Shown one piece after another: positions 1 to 11,909 of a stretch of 64,000 bases of DNA. The stretch's first letter is position 1, and the number at the start of each line of letters is the position of its first letter. Source of the DNA: Girardinichthys multiradiatus (lineage: Eukaryota > Chordata > Actinopteri > Cyprinodontiformes > Goodeidae); contig NC_061805.1 of the NCBI RefSeq assembly GCF_021462225.1, positions 51,474,854 to 51,538,853 on the forward strand, read 5' to 3'. The notes beneath the pieces were generated by a model that searched no databases, was not told the origin of the DNA, and saw only the letters and a program-made list of their open reading frames with translations. Made by a program: the position numbers and the translations under genes.

Positions 1-1098
1 CATGAACGGTACCTAGCTGGGGACCCAGCAGGTGTAAATAGTTCACGGTTCAGATGCGAGCAGCCGTCAAACGTGACTCGCAGTACGGTCCTCTACGATC
101 CCTCACCTCCGCCACGGCGACAGGAGTGCCGCCCCTGGGATTCAGGTAGCTCCTACCGCCCTCAACCGCTGCCCAGGACCCGAGTCCGGGAAGCACAGGG
201 CCCACAGTTATACCGGGAGCAGCCTCCACTGCCTCCTCCGAGGATGAGGCGTGATGCACCGATACCCTCTGAGTGCAACCGGAGTGAACTCTCCGATGAT
301 GACTCAGATGGGCCGGGACCAATCCCTGAAAGTGGATTGCGCACCCGCCAGCTTGAGTCCCTTGCTAAAGACATAGAGCGTTTCGACCCTAATAAGGCAG
401 AATCAAACATTGATGATTACCTTAGGGAAGTGGAACGCTGTCTTCTAGATTTGTACTGCCCATCAGCACGGGAGAAACTGAAGCTCATCTGGAAGACAAC
501 GACCAGGAGTGTCCATGTTTTCATGGAGAGCCTGACACCCGCAGTCCGAGACCGTTATTCAACCCTTTGCGAAGCTTTAAGGGAGGAATATTCTGTGTAC
601 ACGGACCGGGCCTCAGCCACACTTGGTGCTTTCACGATCCAGCAAAAGAAAAGCGAAGCACCCAGGGAGTATTACCGGCGCTTGAGAGCCGTTTACTTCC
701 AAGGACGCAATGCGCCAGGCATTGAGGAGGAACATGCTTTTAAATCCCTGTTCCTCCACAACCTTCATGAAAGTGTGCGATACGATGTGACTATGTATTG
801 CAGAACCAAGGCCATGAGCATGCAAGAGATCCGCAAATATGCTCAAATGGCGTGGGAAACACGTGCTCGCCCGACCAAGGGATCGGAGAGCGAGGCTAGG
901 GTTTTACAGGTCCAGACTGAAAGAACCAGCCATGCATTAGAAGGTCAGGAAAGGCCTTCAACCAGAACCTATGCGAAGAACAGGTTCAGGGAACAACATA
1001 GGTTTGGTCAGCTGGACTGGGGGTTGGTACTGAATACCAACCACAGTCAAAGTTGCCGGACCACTTCCGGTCGAACAGACGACCTGACCATCACGTGA
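1..1098 (+). pseudogene. LTR-retroelement gag remnant, 5' end outside window
   Basis: This is the capsid-type (gag) region of a retroelement. The reading frame is open from base 1, so the protein starts before the window. The N-terminal part is proline- and arginine-rich. From about base 350 there is an alpha-helical gag-like domain containing the short motifs FDPNKAESN, YLREVERCLLD and REYYRRLRAVYFQGRNAP, a style of gag seen in fish LTR elements. It ends at a TGA at 1096-1098. Similar gag-type sequence (GKEMEEALRKMV) continues in another frame at about 1150-1280 and stops at a TGA, so a frameshift near 1100 has broken the product. Downstream lie an integrase remnant and a 3' LTR on the same strand, which support one element. 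Being an old degraded copy, it is unlikely to be functional. Family (retrovirus-like versus Ty3-like) was not resolved. Confidence 0.75.
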
Positions 1099-1287
1099 AG
1101 CCTAAAGGTAAACCTGATGGAAGGGTGGAACCCACACGCAGAAGGGATTATGGGGAAAGAGATGGAGGAGGCCTTGCGTAAGATGGTGACGGAAGCGGTG
1201 CATCAGGCCACCATGCCCCCACAACCCTTGAAACAGGAAGCGGACCTAGTTAAACCAGACCCAAACTTCCCGTCAGCATGACTAGGC

Positions 1288-2721
1288 GTGGACCCAGTCT
1301 CCACAGCCATCAGAGTCTACCTGATCGGATGGGGAGACAAACCTGGGAAACTCCGAGAACCTCTTGGGACTTCTCCAGGAGAAACACCACAAATCATTGC
1401 TCCAAGGTTCTTAGGTAAACTGAACCATAATGAACATATAGGTTACCAACACTATCTCACTAGTATAGGAGGACAGGTCAAACTGAGGTTCCATTTTAAA
1501 ACAGGATCAGAGATCAGCCTGTGGTTCTCGGTCTCGTTTGAGGAGGCGAGTAGAGCCATGCTCTCCCTCAGTAAACCACTTCAGGCTGAATTTCGTGATG
1601 TAAGTATCACCAGCTGCACCCAAAACCGATCATGCATCACTAATTGGGTGGAGCTGGACATTACACCCGAAGACACGGCTCTGGTGCACCCCATCTATAG
1701 GTGCACATTAAACAAAGACCTTTGTCTTGGTGGCCAGGACCTGCTGGACAGGCTGGCCCCACTCATTGATGGCCACCAGGACCAACTCTGGGTCCAGGCG
1801 GAGGTGCAAAACCCACGGGGTGCACGCAGCGAACGATTTGTTGTGACCAATCAGGTCACCAGCTTAGAGGAGCCCGAAGGACCTCTCAGGCCCTCATCAG
1901 AGCCGGTCATGTGCACCTCCGAGACACAGCTGCACCCAGCCATCCAGGAAACTCCTGCCAGAGGCGGTCATGCATTGCTTGGCTCTTTAAAGAACCCAGG
2001 TGTGGACACTTACAACCCCAAAGTGGTGGAAGGTGTACACCTGGAAACCATGTTCATACCAGAAGTGCTACTAGCATTCTGGCTGGGACATCCATCAACC
2101 ATTAGAGAGCTGTATGACCGTTTGTGCCAAAAAGACCCCTTTGTAACTGAGGCACAACACAGCCACACACTCCTTTTGGTAGACGGGCTCCGCCCTCTCC
2201 TCAAGACAGCCAGTGTGCAGATTGGCATCAAACAGCTCTCCCATGCTGTGGACATTGTTCCAACAGACCAAGGGGGGGTCACGTTATCCGACGCCCATTA
2301 CTCTCCTGTAGGGTGCCATAGGAGCTACAAAGCCACACTCCACACCCTCCAGCAGATGGCGCACTGGCCTCCAAGGTCTCACGACACCCAGGTCTACATC
2401 AAAGGATGTTTAACCTGCCGCCAGTTTCAGCCATCCCAGCCAACCAGTAAACCTCCGCTTCACCGAAGGGGGGTTACATTACCTTGGTTCCACCTTCAGA
2501 CCAACTGGGTCGAACCAGCTCCAAAATTAACAGGAGGTAACAAATTCCTCCTAACTGCGACATGCAGCTTCATCAAGTGGGTTGGATGCTTGTCAGAAAA
2601 GGTTGACACCATCATCCCAGCTGCTGCTCTTTGGCTGAACCAGATGAAGTCCTACATCGAACTCTCCTCCCCAAGAACAGAGCTTGTCTCAATGTCCGGG
2701 AAAGGAGAGGCCAGTGCGTAG
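1288..2721 (+). pseudogene. pol remnant with integrase zinc-binding domain
   Basis: This is a 477-codon open frame in the same element. The only recognisable enzyme part lies near its end (about 2285-2440): an HHCC zinc-binding module with His in DAHYSP and GCHRS and the pair CLTC, followed by the start of an integrase core (GGNKFLLTATCSF). The core then ends after about 60 residues without a complete catalytic triad, and the first catalytic position appears as TNWVEP rather than the usual Asp. No reverse transcriptase, RNase H or DTG-type protease motif is visible in the preceding 330 codons, although they belong between gag and integrase. The simplest reading is an internally deleted or rearranged copy. 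The first 300 codons are not recognised. Confidence 0.6.
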
Positions 2722-3736
2722 GACTAGTTAAATAGGTGCATGTTTCATTAACTCACACTAACATGCACTAATCACTAACAACTTTCTTCAACAGAAACAG
2801 TTAAACATATAACTACCTTCTAGGACACAGTCTTAAACTGTAAGTTGACACGATAATTTTCCATAACACTGTATGCACAGCAGACCTCACAAAAGTGTTT
2901 AAGAATGATGTAATGGACACACCCATGCTGCCCGAGATTTCATGCAAAATCGTGTTAAAGGAGGTTGGTTCATCTATAGACAGTCCCACCGAGGCACAGA
3001 TACCCATTGACCTAGTTCTGCTGAACTTAGTAGAGAAATCCTAAGTCCACCACGACAGACACCTTGCAACCTCCACAAACACACCTGGCTTATAGCCTAA
3101 ATACTGCAGTTCGTTTATTCTTTTCTCCCTCTTTCCACATCTAGATAGTTTAGAGACAGGAGTCCTATTAAAACCCATCATCATCCGGAAGAGCCAATGG
3201 TTTAAGCCTAAACCTGTTTTAACCATTCGTTTTAGATTACACACCGCATACCAGCAGGTTAAGCGTTTACAGGTCAGGATTGATTCCCTCACATTCATTC
3301 CCCCACGATTCATAGCACCGCCTTTGCCAACGACACAGCCAGGGTCCAGTGCCTAATAGAAGTTGGATGAATAAGCTATGAACCATGATTTTGTTTGTTC
3401 CTTTTATTCTTATATATACATATATATGTACGATATCTGTTATTGTTTCATTTTGTCTCAGGATTACCAAAGCTGATGACCAAAGAATGTAATGATGATG
3501 TGAATGTATTGTCCTGTATTTGTCTCATTGAACAATGTAGAAAGGGAGGAGTTTAGTCAGAGTTAGTCCTGCCCAGGCTAACCTCTATCCTGCCCAGTCG
3601 TAGGTTTTGTGTAACACAGAGACAATTTTGTTTTGTTCTGCTTCGCCACAGATCACTGATTGCTCAGCAAAGGACAGAATGGTCCCAGTAGCTTCAAAGA
3701 CTGCAATTCATCTCACCCTTTGAACCTAGGGGGGAA
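2722..3736 (+). other. degraded 3' interior of the LTR element
   Basis: No long frame is present. One stretch (about 2870-3043) stays open on the plus strand but matches nothing I recognise; its place suggests an env or accessory remnant. The segment ends with a polypurine tract at 3728-3736 (A, six G, AA) directly before the TG of the LTR, as expected for plus-strand priming. Confidence 0.45.
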
Positions 3737-3906
3737 TGTTGGACCACTTGTTTGCTGAGTATTGGATTATCTGCACGTTGTTGGACGTCACTGTGCCCCT
3801 CCAATGGCATCGGCCATTTTGTACCCAGGACAGCCCGCTCCTACATATCCCATCGAGCATTGCGACTGATATGACTGGGCGTCCCCAGTCTGACGTCACA
3901 GGATGC

Positions 3907-3912
3907 TATATA
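3907..3912 (+). promoter_or_regulatory. TATA box of the LTR
   Basis: TATATA within CTATATAGG, about 170 bp into the LTR, followed by GC-richer sequence. It is the only good TATA in the first 400 bp. Confidence 0.5.
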
Positions 3913-4873
3913 GGAGGCGCTCATGTTTGAAAAGACGCCTTCTGCTGGAAACCAGATCTGGTGATCGAAGCGCGTCACTTTAAGAGAAGAACTCTGTGAA
4001 GAGTTTCATTCATTCTCTCTCGTTGGACAACGAACTATTCATAACTGAAGTCTGTGGACTAAGAAGGCCAGATGTTTCACTTTTGCCGATCGAAGACGTG
4101 AGTTAACACGTAACTGGAGACACGGAGTTTCGGAGAGACGAACCGCTACCGTGTTTCATTTTCAAGTCGACTTTGATGGTCAGATCATATTTTTCCTTTT
4201 TGTCAAGAAGATCGAAGGACAAAGACTGACCGTTCCCCTGAAGTTAATTGTGGACGCACATTAACTTAATCCCACTTTTCCTCGCTTGAATTCCCTCACT
4301 CGGAAGAAGACGACACCAAGTAAAACTCATTTCTTTTTATTTATTTCTTTATTAGAAGGCCTGGGCAGGGTCAGAGGTTGTAGAAGCGATCAGAATCGCT
4401 GGTTAGGATCTCATGTGTTCTGAATAATATGTGCATGTAACCTTGCTTGTTGAAACTTTGATGTGTTATGTAATATCGGGATCCGCCGCGGTCCTAGAGC
4501 TGTCTGTGTTTACTATCTGAACGCGGGTGCGTTGCAAAACTGGACTGTTAAAACGACCTCATGGTAAAATTCTCCATTTTACCTTTGTCTTCAATCTCAC
4601 TGTGCTAGCTTGCCGCCAAAAGTTATCAATCCTTTGTGTTCAGGAGTAAAGGGGGAAGTTTTATGATCAGAAGATCATAAAAGACACTCTAAGCTGCACT
4701 CCAACCCCCCACCAGTCATCACCACACCCCCCTTTCATATCCTTTCCCTTCATCTGTTGTGCCATAAACTGCTGGTTGACTCAATACATACCCACTACTG
4801 TTTGTTGATTTTGCTTATTTAGATGTGTTACCCCTGTGTATGTAGAATTTTGCATGTTGAGTAGGTGAAAATT

Positions 4874-4879
4874 AATAAA
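4874..4879 (+). terminator. Polyadenylation signal of the LTR
   Basis: AATAAA about 330 bp before the LTR end and downstream of the TATA, in the order expected for U3-R-U5. Confidence 0.4.
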
Positions 4880-5242
4880 TATTCACATAGATAAGGAGAG
4901 AGCGTTTGGTGTTTCATTGTGTGCAAAAAGTGATGTGTCAGTCAAAATAAGGTTCAAGTTCCACACGTTTCGACAGAAACGGTCGATTAAACAGTGACAT
5001 CTCCGGCAATAGTTATTAATTATTACGGAGTATTCAACGGTTGTAATTGTCAGAGGCGTTGAGCCACAATTACACCACCAGAAACATCTCTGCTCTCGAT
5101 TTGTAAATGAGGATTTATGGTTAAGAAATTGATTTTGTCAGATTATGATTTGTAATTATAATTATTGATCAAGATTATTCACTCAATAATCATACTCCCA
5201 ACACTCCAAACGTCTCTCAGATATGGAAGATACAGACGTTTT

Positions 5243-7271
5243 CTACATTAAAAACAAGAAAAATGGTGAACTGTCATGGAGATGTTTTCTGATATGCTTA
5301 ACAGCCTGAACATCTGTTAAAAACAAAACCAGATCAGACAACCAAAGTTTTCACTCATTTATTTCTCAGAGTTGCTCCGTCACTCACCGTCTCTAACAGC
5401 AGCCACAGAAGAACCTGGTCTCTTCTTTTGGTCCTGCCTCTGATGATCAGCTGGTAAAGTGGTCGGTACTTCTTCAAACTCTTCATAGCTCACATGTTCT
5501 CCATTGTTTTCTTTCACAATTTGATCAAATCGAGTCAGCAGCTGTGGAAGGTCAGTCTTCTCCATCTTTAAGTGTCTGTCTTTACATTTTCTGATCAGGT
5601 CCTTCAGTGGAGAACCTTTCCCGTGTTTTTCCATCGGATCTGAACTTCTTCCTCTGGGCTTCAGAGTCAGTATCAGTGAATGATCAAATGACTGATCACT
5701 GAAGGTTTGAAGGACTCTGTAGATCCAGTTTTTGTCTGCCTCAGTGAAGTCTTCAGGCTGTAGAACCAACAGGAACACATGAGGTCCAGGATCAGAGAGT
5801 CCAGCACAGTCTTTGATGAACTTTGCCAGTTTGTCTGCTGTGGAAAACAGCACATCTGGGGTGTTGATGACGGTTATTTGTTTGTTCTCCAAAGGACGAG
5901 AGATCTTTTTGAAGGTGTCTTGTGTTCTGCTGAAACCATTGTCTCCAAGTATGAAGGTCCCCACTGCAGCCCTCTGAGACCTGCTCCCACCGAGCAGAAC
6001 AACCCTCAGCTCAGACACTGAAATTAAACACAAAAAAACTGTTAAAAAGTCATGAAACAGATTCAGTAACCAGTAATATTTTATCCACAGCTGTTCTTTA
6101 TTTGATCCAGATGGTTTCTACCTTCAGCCTGTGTTGGTCAGGCTTTCAGAAAGAAGATTAAGAAGAGAAGGATCTAAGTAACAATGTCTAAAATGCTGAG
6201 TGTTCATTTCATAAGTATGGAGGCAATTCAACTTCTTGACAGGTAGTCTGACTTCAGTCTTTGTCAGAATTCAGGGAGGATTTTAAGACTAATCAGGTTG
6301 ATCATTTATCAGCAGAGAAAATCATAGTCAGTCCAGTTAAACCCACTGGAAGGTGGGATAAGTTCAAGGCTGTTGCTGCGTTTCACAGACTGAAAATCTG
6401 CAAAGACAAAAAGACTCAAAATCATTTTAAAAAATCAAGTTAAAAAATCACCTTAAATGCAAACATCTAAGTACTCCAGAAGCAGCAAAACCAAACAGGT
6501 CCAAGAAGAAAATGAGTAATCTAAAACAGAACTAGTTTAACCAACTGCTGTTGGCACCTAAACAAGAAAACACTAAACTAAAACCAGAAGACCAGGAAAT
6601 AGTGGTTTCCTTGTTCTAAAAACATCCAGGCTGAGAAACGTTCTGCTTGTGACGCTTTCATCTCCAGACTGAAGCAAAGGTTTCTTTCTGGAGACACTTT
6701 CATGGAGGTCAGATTTGATTTTACACAACAGACGACCACCGGTCTTCAGATCTGTGCTCCTCAAGGTCTTTTTTGGGGTATGAATTATTCTCTGAATCGC
6801 TCTTCCAGAAAAACCAAAATCCAAAGTCAAAGTTCTTGTTTATGAACAAACTTGGTTAATAAAGTTGATTCTGAACCTGAAGTAAATAAACTGATAAGTG
6901 AAATGAGCTGCCATAGCAGAAGTTATTATTATTTTCAGAGCGTTTTTATGCTTTGACTGAATGTAGGAAAAAGATTTAATTTTATTTTATCCTCCCGTTC
7001 TTTCCAAGCCTTCAACAAGTCACAACCTTAAGAAGCTAAAGGTCAATAGATGTAGACCTTCCATATTTAATTTTTCTTTATTTAAAGGCACATAAAAGAT
7101 CAAATAACTATTTTCTTGAACTTTTATAATAATATCTGTTCTACATGATCACATCTAATGACTGAAGACATCTGAACCTATGCATGTCTCATAAATGTAT
7201 CTACATAAACAAGATACATCCATACTTAGAAATGAGGTCTAACTAAACTCACCAGGTTCTGCAGCAGCCAT
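5243..7271 (-). CDS. GIMAP/AIG1-like protein with degenerate P-loop
   Basis: Proposed exons on the minus strand: 7271-7253 (19 nt, encoding MAAAEP plus one base, donor GTGAGT), 6017-5388 (acceptor after TTTCAG) and, tentatively, 5313-5243 (acceptor TTAACAG, TAG stop). The joined frame is 239 codons. If the last donor is not used, the frame runs to a TGA at 5380 (218 residues). The main exon is one AIG1 domain of the GIMAP (immune-associated nucleotide-binding) family: LRVVLLGG, then the family phrase SDPGPHVFLLVLQPEDFT. The Walker A motif (GxxxxGKS) is replaced by GGSRSQRAAV, and the DTPG motif reads NTPD, so GTP binding is unlikely. Such P-loop-less AIG1 domains occur in fish GIMAP proteins from memory. 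A GAC-G/GTGAGT donor just before the TGA is why I prefer a third exon. Its short intron (74 nt) is near the teleost minimum. Confidence 0.75.
6018..7252 (-). other. Intron 1 of the GIMAP-like gene
   Basis: Runs from the GTGAGT donor at 7252 to the TTTCAG acceptor at 6018. It is AT-rich with short chance frames only. No repeat was recognised with confidence. Confidence 0.6.
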
Positions 7272-7410
7272 GACGCCTCTGTCACACTGGACTCACCCAA
7301 GCTGAAATTCAGGTTCCTAACGCAGGAGAAATGTTACATTTAAGAAACGTGGCCACAGTGACAGATAAGGACGTATTTTGTACAGCGTGACAATCACGAA
7401 TATTTTATTC

Positions 7411-7920
7411 TATACAGTGAAGCCCAAACGTATTCATACCCTGGACCGATTTAGATTTTGAATGTTTTTATTCCACCCTAAAAAAATTAAGATAGACTTC
7501 TGTAAAAAATAAAAAAATAATGTGACAATTTAAAGACAAATTATTTATCTGCTTTTAATTACATTTTATGTAAAAATGACAAATCAAGAATTATTTATAT
7601 TCTTCTCAACAATCAACGGACATTTTTTGTGGTATTCCAGCCATCAACCCTTCTTATAAATGACTGAGCAGATTTTTCATGTTTTTCTTGTATTTTGATG
7701 ATTTTTCTTTGGTGATGAGCTCTTTGTCTTTGAGGTTACATGGAAGGCTTCCTGGCCATCACCCTAATCTTTAGCTCCCTCCACAGATTCTCTCTCTGAT
7801 CCAAGTCTGGACTCTGGCAGCTCCAAAACATTAATATTACTTCCAACCAGAAGAAACATGTTGGTCAAATTAAAAGATTATTTTAAACCGTAATCTGCCA
7901 GGGCTGTGAATAACTGTATA
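7411..7920. mobile_element. Small non-autonomous DNA element with imperfect TIRs
   Basis: Both ends read TATACAGT inward, followed by TATTCATACCCTGG on the left and, on the reverse complement of the right, TATTCACAGCCCTGG; the left arm has a 12-bp insertion. The interior (a stretch on catching 'ccatcaccctaatctttagc') has no frame. TACAGT-type ends at TA suggest a Tc1/mariner-related MITE, but family identity is inference. Confidence 0.55.
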
Positions 7921-8276
7921 TTAATTAAATGTACACATGTTGACAATCTGCATGTAAATTACATGTCTTATACATGACATTCAGGTGGTCTAAGCTGAAA
8001 AGATAAACTGAATTTTTAATTGAAATTTTATTCACCATTCACAGGGGCAAAGTAACAAAAATAGTTAAGAAGTTAAAGCACTGCCTCGTTTGGACTTAAG
8101 ATGACAGAAACACTCCGAGGAACGTTTACCAGGATCATCCTGCATCTTTCAACATCTAGGAAAAAATACTAAAACTAATTTAGATCTTAGCAACTGCAAA
8201 CAAACCTGTGAGCCCAGTTCAGTTTGATTAGAGGTTCTGTTTTCAGTCTGTTACATTTACCAAACACACAGAGACT

Positions 8277-8530
8277 AATGAGTGACTGCAAGCAGAAAGC
8301 AGCAGCTGCCCTCAGGGAGATCAGCTTCTATCATCAGTTGAACTTGTTCTTCCACAAAGTTTAGGTGAGTGGTACAAGACAGCAGCGAAAAGACGTCGGA
8401 CCACATATTTAAAGGGGAACATCGCATCTTGGTTTGTACTAAAACCAGTTTAACAGGAACTTTAAGGAAGAGAAAAAAGAAAAAGGTTCAGTAAAAGGTA
8501 TCAGTCCTTGATGTTCGTTCCAGTACACGG
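8277..8530. repeat. Segment repeated at 40522-41045
   Basis: Shares the block AGCAGCAGCTGCCCTCAGGG with its partner (CAGCAGCAGCCCTCAGGGAG), then the GGTGAGTGGTAC / GGTGGGTGGTAC ends, and further on AAACCAGTTTAACAGGAA in both copies in the same order. Either a local duplication or two remnants of one interspersed repeat; both lie between GIMAP-region genes. Confidence 0.5.
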
Positions 8531-9924
8531 TTCTCCTTCAACAACTTTTGATAACTCATTTTAAGAATTAAAAAAACTGCAGAAATAACTAAGCAAACTG
8601 AGCAGGATTGTGTAGACCAGCATGAATCCAGTTCAGCTAACTGATCACATCTTTGTCAAAGTCCACAAAAACTAAAGCTTTTACAAAATGAACCAACAGA
8701 GAATCAGGTGCAGTGATGTCTGTATTTCAGTTTTCATGGCTAAAAATCAAACCATGGATCTTTTCAGCTAACATAAGGTTCATAAAGAAAGAGGTTTAGG
8801 CCTGTAGTTTTAAATAAGTGTAACTGAACTTAGCACCTAGTTTCAGATTGGAAGTGACATCATGAGAGACAGAGAGACTAAACTCACTGTGTGGAGATCC
8901 AACATGTTTACATCAGACTAATAAAATGATTTCTGTCTTTGAGGCTTTTCTTTGTCAATCATTTACATAATGTCTATATTTATGCACGTTTTTTTCCTCA
9001 AAATGATGTAATCAGGCATACAACAATATAAAATAAGGTACAAATTCTGGTATTTTCAAATAATAAAATAAAAAGAGTAAAAGTAACATCTTTACAAAAT
9101 AAGGCCAAAGACAGTAGGTAATCTATGCATATTTGCACACTGAAAGCTACTGATGAGATAAACTGAATGTTCACTGCAAATGTTACAGATAAGAACAAAA
9201 AGGTATGTTAATATACAAGACGTCTCACTTTGTGATGAACTGGGTGGGAATGTTTGGTTAAAATGTGCTTCTTCAATCATTAAAGTGGCCAGAGGTCAGT
9301 GGGGTAACCATATATTATATTCATGTAGGAGTTGTGTTAGTTCCTAGTAAATGTGACGCCCACCTCTGGTTATGTATCATTATTAGTCTGAAAGTAAAGA
9401 AAGCAAAAATCCTTCCAGATGCACAGCATCCAAACCCAGAATGAAATATCTTTCAAAAAAAGCAATACATCAACCAGAAAAACGACAAAGAAAGGTTTTT
9501 AAAAGAATGAATCACAACAAATGTAACAGAGCTGCTCCAACAAGCTATTCTAGAGCTGTTTATGTAGGTGTGACAGTCCCATAACCGAGAGCTCCTTTAA
9601 CACAGGCAGTGACTTTGGATCTGACTGTTTTCAAAATTAAACTAAAAAATAAAAGAGATCATGATCTCCTCAGCTTCCTGTTCACAATAAACTGTATATA
9701 TATTCTCTGAAATATCCAGATTTTCTTAACTCACCTGTTGCTGACTGTGCCCTCAGGAACAAGTTAAAGTTAAAAACTCAACACACCCAAAAACGTCTCT
9801 GGACTTTTAAAGTATCTTTAAAATGTAAAAGGAAAGTTTAGCTTTCAAATCTAATCTTCTCCATGTCATTTTGTAGTGTTTCAGCTTCTCTGGTCAAGTT
9901 CAACTGCAGGATGTTTTATGAAAG

Positions 9925-9990
9925 TACCTGCAGTGGTACGCTGACATGTTCTTCCTCATTCCTGCACAAACTAAGACTTCCTTCATCAGA
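9925..9990. repeat. Segment repeated at 35778-35860
   Basis: CCTGCAGTG, then ACGCTGACATGTTCTTCCTC matches ACGCTGAAATGTTCTTCCTC in the partner, followed by related sequence ending in ACTTCCT. Same orientation. Function unknown. Confidence 0.45.
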
Positions 9991-10620
9991 AAACCTCCAG
10001 GGCTCAAACTGAACAGGATTCTGATCTAAAACACCTTAAATGTAAATACGTTTTATTTTTTAATCTCAACATTAAAAGCTTCCCTTTTCACTACAATAAA
10101 ACATTGTTTTAAAATAATTTTCCTGAAACAAGAGTCCTCTGATTCAGTGCTGACATGAAGATTATTCTACAGTCATTGAAAACAGAGATCCAGTCAGAGT
10201 TTACCAGTTTTCCTCTTTGTGTGCAGCTAAAACCTGAGTGTTTGTGGGCAGTCAGACTCAGCAGGTCAGTCTTATTTGGTACTGCTGCTGGCTAAATGAG
10301 TTGTCTTTAGAGGATGTAGTGACATGTATGTCAGTGTGTTATTTCTTTATTTGTGCTGCTATAGACGGTTTATGTCAGTTACATGAATACAGTAAAACTG
10401 GGAGTCTGTTGTTCGGAATCAGAATATCCTGATATATTAGGTACAACATAATAAATCTGGTCAAAGCATGAGCAACAAATAACTTGTGTAAAATAGAGGC
10501 AGTTGTTAAAAAGATCAAATAAAACCACATTTATACTAAAGCACGTTTCCATTACTCCTTCACATTCTGGCTGTTGTTGAGTTTAGCTGGAGCAGCTGGA
10601 TAGAAACTGTTGCTCAAAGA

Positions 10621-11009
10621 CACAGGGTCGATAACGGGAGGAACCAGCAAATGACAATGAAAATCAGTGAGCTTTTAAACTGAGGGAAGTGCAGTGTGGA
10701 CCAATGAGAAAGGGGAACAGGTAATCAGATGAAATGATGAACAGGTGTAAAGACAAGCTGCAGGGAACTGAGAAATATATCTGAAGGTAAACAACCAGTA
10801 GGGGGAGCAAGACTTGACTAACAAAACTAAGGGACCAGATCTAAGGGGAAAACACATGAACACCATCACTGAACAGTGATCAGAGAAACTAGTAAAGAAG
10901 GAACAGAAAAACACCTGACAGAAAAAAAGTAAACTATCAAAAAACCCAAAATGGCAGATCCTGACAGTTCTGGACTTTTTGGAGCCAGCAGGAACTGTGA
11001 AGTTCTTCA
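10621..11009. other. Non-coding interval, probable old repeat
   Basis: A-rich plus strand with phrases resembling non-autonomous fish DNA elements, but no TIR pair could be defined. No gene seen. Confidence 0.3.
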
Positions 11010-11717
11010 AGTGTGGGCAGAGGACAGCTATTCATCTTTTAGGCCACATCAATGACCCCTTGGAGCTCTTTCCTCTGAGCCACTGTACAGCTGGTGGACC
11101 ACACACAGATGCAGTAGGTCTTTATGCTCCCAATAGATCAGTGAAAAAATGAGACCAGCAGATTCTGTGGGAGGTTATTTCTCCTAAGACCCTTCAGGAA
11201 GTGCAGCCTCTGTTGGGCCTTCTTCAGAAGCTCAGAGGTGTTCATGCTCCAGGTCAGGTCCTCCTCAATGTGGACTCCCAGGAAGCAGAAGTCAGTCACC
11301 CTCTCCACAGAGTCCCTGCTGTAAGTCCACTATTATCTCCTTGGTCTGGGAGATGTTGAGAAGCAAGATGTTCTCTGCGCAGCAGGCTGTCAGCCCTCCA
11401 CCTTTTCCCATTTGCAGACTCATCCCCCCAGAGATGAACTCCACCACTGTGGTGTCATCTGTGAACTTGACAATGGTGTTGTTGTGGTGAGCAGGGGTGC
11501 AGCCATAGGTGTAGATGGCGTAGAGCAGGGGACTCAACCCACAACCCCGTGGAGAGCCGGTGCTAAGGCCTGAAGATGTATGTTGACCCATTCTGACCTT
11601 CTGGTTGTGACCCGACATGAAGCTGTGGATCCACATGCTGGAGTGTTGCAGCCCAGTGTGACTCAGTTTGTCCACCAGTCTGTAGGGGATGATGGTGTTG
11701 GATGCTGAGCTATCCAC
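11010..11717 (-). pseudogene. LINE reverse transcriptase fragment (L2/CR1 type)
   Basis: Read on the minus strand, the frame at 11717-11292 contains SASNTIIP, STGSPRGCGLSPLLYAIYT and KFTDDTTV, the palm motifs of a non-LTR reverse transcriptase (the last is the YADD box, here TDD). The following minus-strand bases (to about 11010) continue with LINE sequence out of frame. 5' and 3' parts are missing and the frame is broken, so this is a fossil. Confidence 0.75.
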
Positions 11718-11739
11718 ACCCTTTCTGACTTGGCACCAT

Positions 11740-11800
11740 TACCCCTAATTCATAGCGGAAGCAGTTTGTTTTTACTTCCGCTTGCGCTGTTGTTTAAAGT
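11740..11800. promoter_or_regulatory. Possible promoter with paired ETS-type sites
   Basis: GCGGAAG and ACTTCCG face each other across about 20 bp, followed by GC-containing sequence, about 120 bp before the SWIM fragment. Suggestive only. Confidence 0.2.
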
Positions 11801-11909
11801 TGCAGGGTTACACTTGCTGTTGATTTAATTTTCTTGACTCCGCATTTTCCTTTACCTGGCGTAAATGGCAACGCATTGGAGGTGGATACATTACAAGGAT
11901 GTTTTATAA

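Larger units (their letters stand above)
3737..5203 (+). repeat. 3' long terminal repeat
   Basis: The segment starts TGTTGG immediately after a polypurine tract and ends CCCAACA, so the ends are inverted complements in the TG...CA form of LTRs. It is about 1,467 bp, which is long. A TATA box (TATATA, 3907-3912) and a downstream AATAAA (4874-4879) divide it into plausible U3, R and U5 parts. The 5' LTR and any target duplication lie outside the window, so LTR-LTR divergence cannot be judged. It ends only 40 bp beyond the last proposed exon of the neighbouring minus-strand GIMAP-like gene. Confidence 0.75.
7921..10620. other. Non-coding, AT-rich interval
   Basis: No supported gene. Two parts (8277-8530 and 9925-9990) recur elsewhere in the window and are listed separately. 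The remaining frames are short and lack splice or family support. Confidence 0.5.

Noticed and set aside
6573..6830. Minus-strand frame inside the GIMAP-like intron as an extra exon
   Set aside because: No AIG1 similarity, and the exon 1 to exon 2 splice is already in frame without it.
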